From positions 340,901 to 404,900 of the forward strand of contig CAJTCU010000002.1 in the NCBI GenBank assembly GCA_910574935.1: a stretch of 64,000 nucleotides of DNA, written 5' to 3'. This DNA is from Oscillospiraceae bacterium (lineage in GTDB: Bacteria > Bacillota > Clostridia > Oscillospirales > Acutalibacteraceae). Of this stretch, positions 63,690 to 64,000 are shown one piece after another (position 1 is the first letter of the stretch; the number at the start of each line of letters is the position of its first letter). The notes beneath the pieces are model-generated. The model did no database searches. It saw only the letters and a program-made list of their open reading frames with translations, and was not told where the DNA came from. The position numbers and the translations under genes are program-made.

Positions 63690-64000
63690 GGGGACAGTAG
63701 CCTCCAACGACTGGTACAAAGAGGCTGTGGAATACGTTTATCAGAATGGCATCATGGTGGGGTACCGGCGGGCTGCATTTCTCCCCCAACGCGGATTTTG
63801 ACCGGGGGATGCTTGTCACAACCCTGTGGCGTCAGGCCGGAAGCCCCGGCATGGAGGATGAAAATTGGGGCTATCTCTATAAAGATATGAACAGGGACGC
63901 TTACTATGGGACAGACATTTAGAGGGAATTGCCTCTGGTGTGGGCGGCAATAGTTTCGCGCCAAATGCCCCACTTACCCGGCAGGACTTTGCTACCATGC
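63690..64000 (+). pseudogene. SLH-domain fragment, frameshifted, running off the right edge
   Basis: ASNDWYKEAVEYVYQNGIMVG is an SLH domain; one extra G shifts the frame to TGGLHFSPNADFDRGMLVTTLWRQAG, and KDMNRDAYYGTDI ends at a stop. A third frame shows EGIASGVGGNSFAPNAPLTRQDFATM, the next SLH domain with a deletion. At least two frame breaks, so not functional. Confidence 0.7.

Overview
The window is chromosomal DNA of a GC-rich, spore-forming Gram-positive of class Clostridia, most likely an Oscillospiraceae-type gut bacterium. This is inferred from gene content only: a collagen-like exosporium-type protein, S-layer-homology (SLH) proteins, a VorB-type 2-oxoacid:ferredoxin oxidoreductase, AddA, and relics of the DUF4314/DUF3848/DUF3849 mobilome of gut Firmicutes. 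Most of the window has a GC-rich, compact, housekeeping style. It is interrupted by AT-richer or decayed accessory patches.

Layout. 1-950 holds a collagen-like surface protein running off the left edge. 1174-4954 is a metal-efflux locus (P-type ATPase, separate HMA-like carrier, divergent ArsR, AraC). 5037-8007 has a small mobile-element protein, a truncated IS110, and an AraC regulator divergent from an alcohol dehydrogenase. 8283-17528 is a leftward surface operon: a giant Cys-rich repeat protein, a lipoprotein, and an InlB-repeat/SLH protein. 17986-22068 is the wreck of a mobilizable element (two related serine recombinases, radical-SAM and relaxase fragments). 22232-46572 is a core segment: pyrBI with an attenuator, addA, a secreted cysteine peptidase, a two-component system, a VTC/DUF4956/CotH triad, the 2-oxoacid oxidoreductase operon, HAD, YjbR, MATE and hisHF. 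Two tRNAs (Gln, Pro) follow, then an IS3 element. 48416-52105 encodes a large AT-rich YobI-like P-loop NTPase. 52116-58470 is a second wreck (DUF4314, DUF3848, CHAP and SLH fragments) carrying a zeta-like kinase, a DUF5694 gene and a PD-(D/E)XK (Rpn-type) gene. 58757-61890 is a lipoprotein/MBOAT/DHHW cell-surface acylation operon. 61949-64000 is again decayed mobile and SLH sequence with an IS3 fragment.

Genes that work together: the metal locus forms a sensor/efflux unit; pyrB and pyrI form aspartate transcarbamoylase; the ferredoxin, alpha, TPP-beta and gamma genes form one oxidoreductase with an upstream P-loop ATPase; MBOAT plus DHHW form an O-acetylation pair; HisH and HisF form imidazole-glycerol-phosphate synthase.

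The most unusual signal is a family of short double-hairpin elements. Each has one small stem-loop, a (G/A)T(C/T)GCC linker and a second, longer stem. I see five copies (about 21258, 52674, 53175, 55706 reversed, 56901), all inside coding sequence of mobile-element or SLH genes and at least two in frame. Other repeats are two MITE-like families, a repeated RNA-like element ending in a terminator, and a ~455 bp direct repeat 31 kb apart that brackets the core segment. All functional statements rest on motif reading without database searches.
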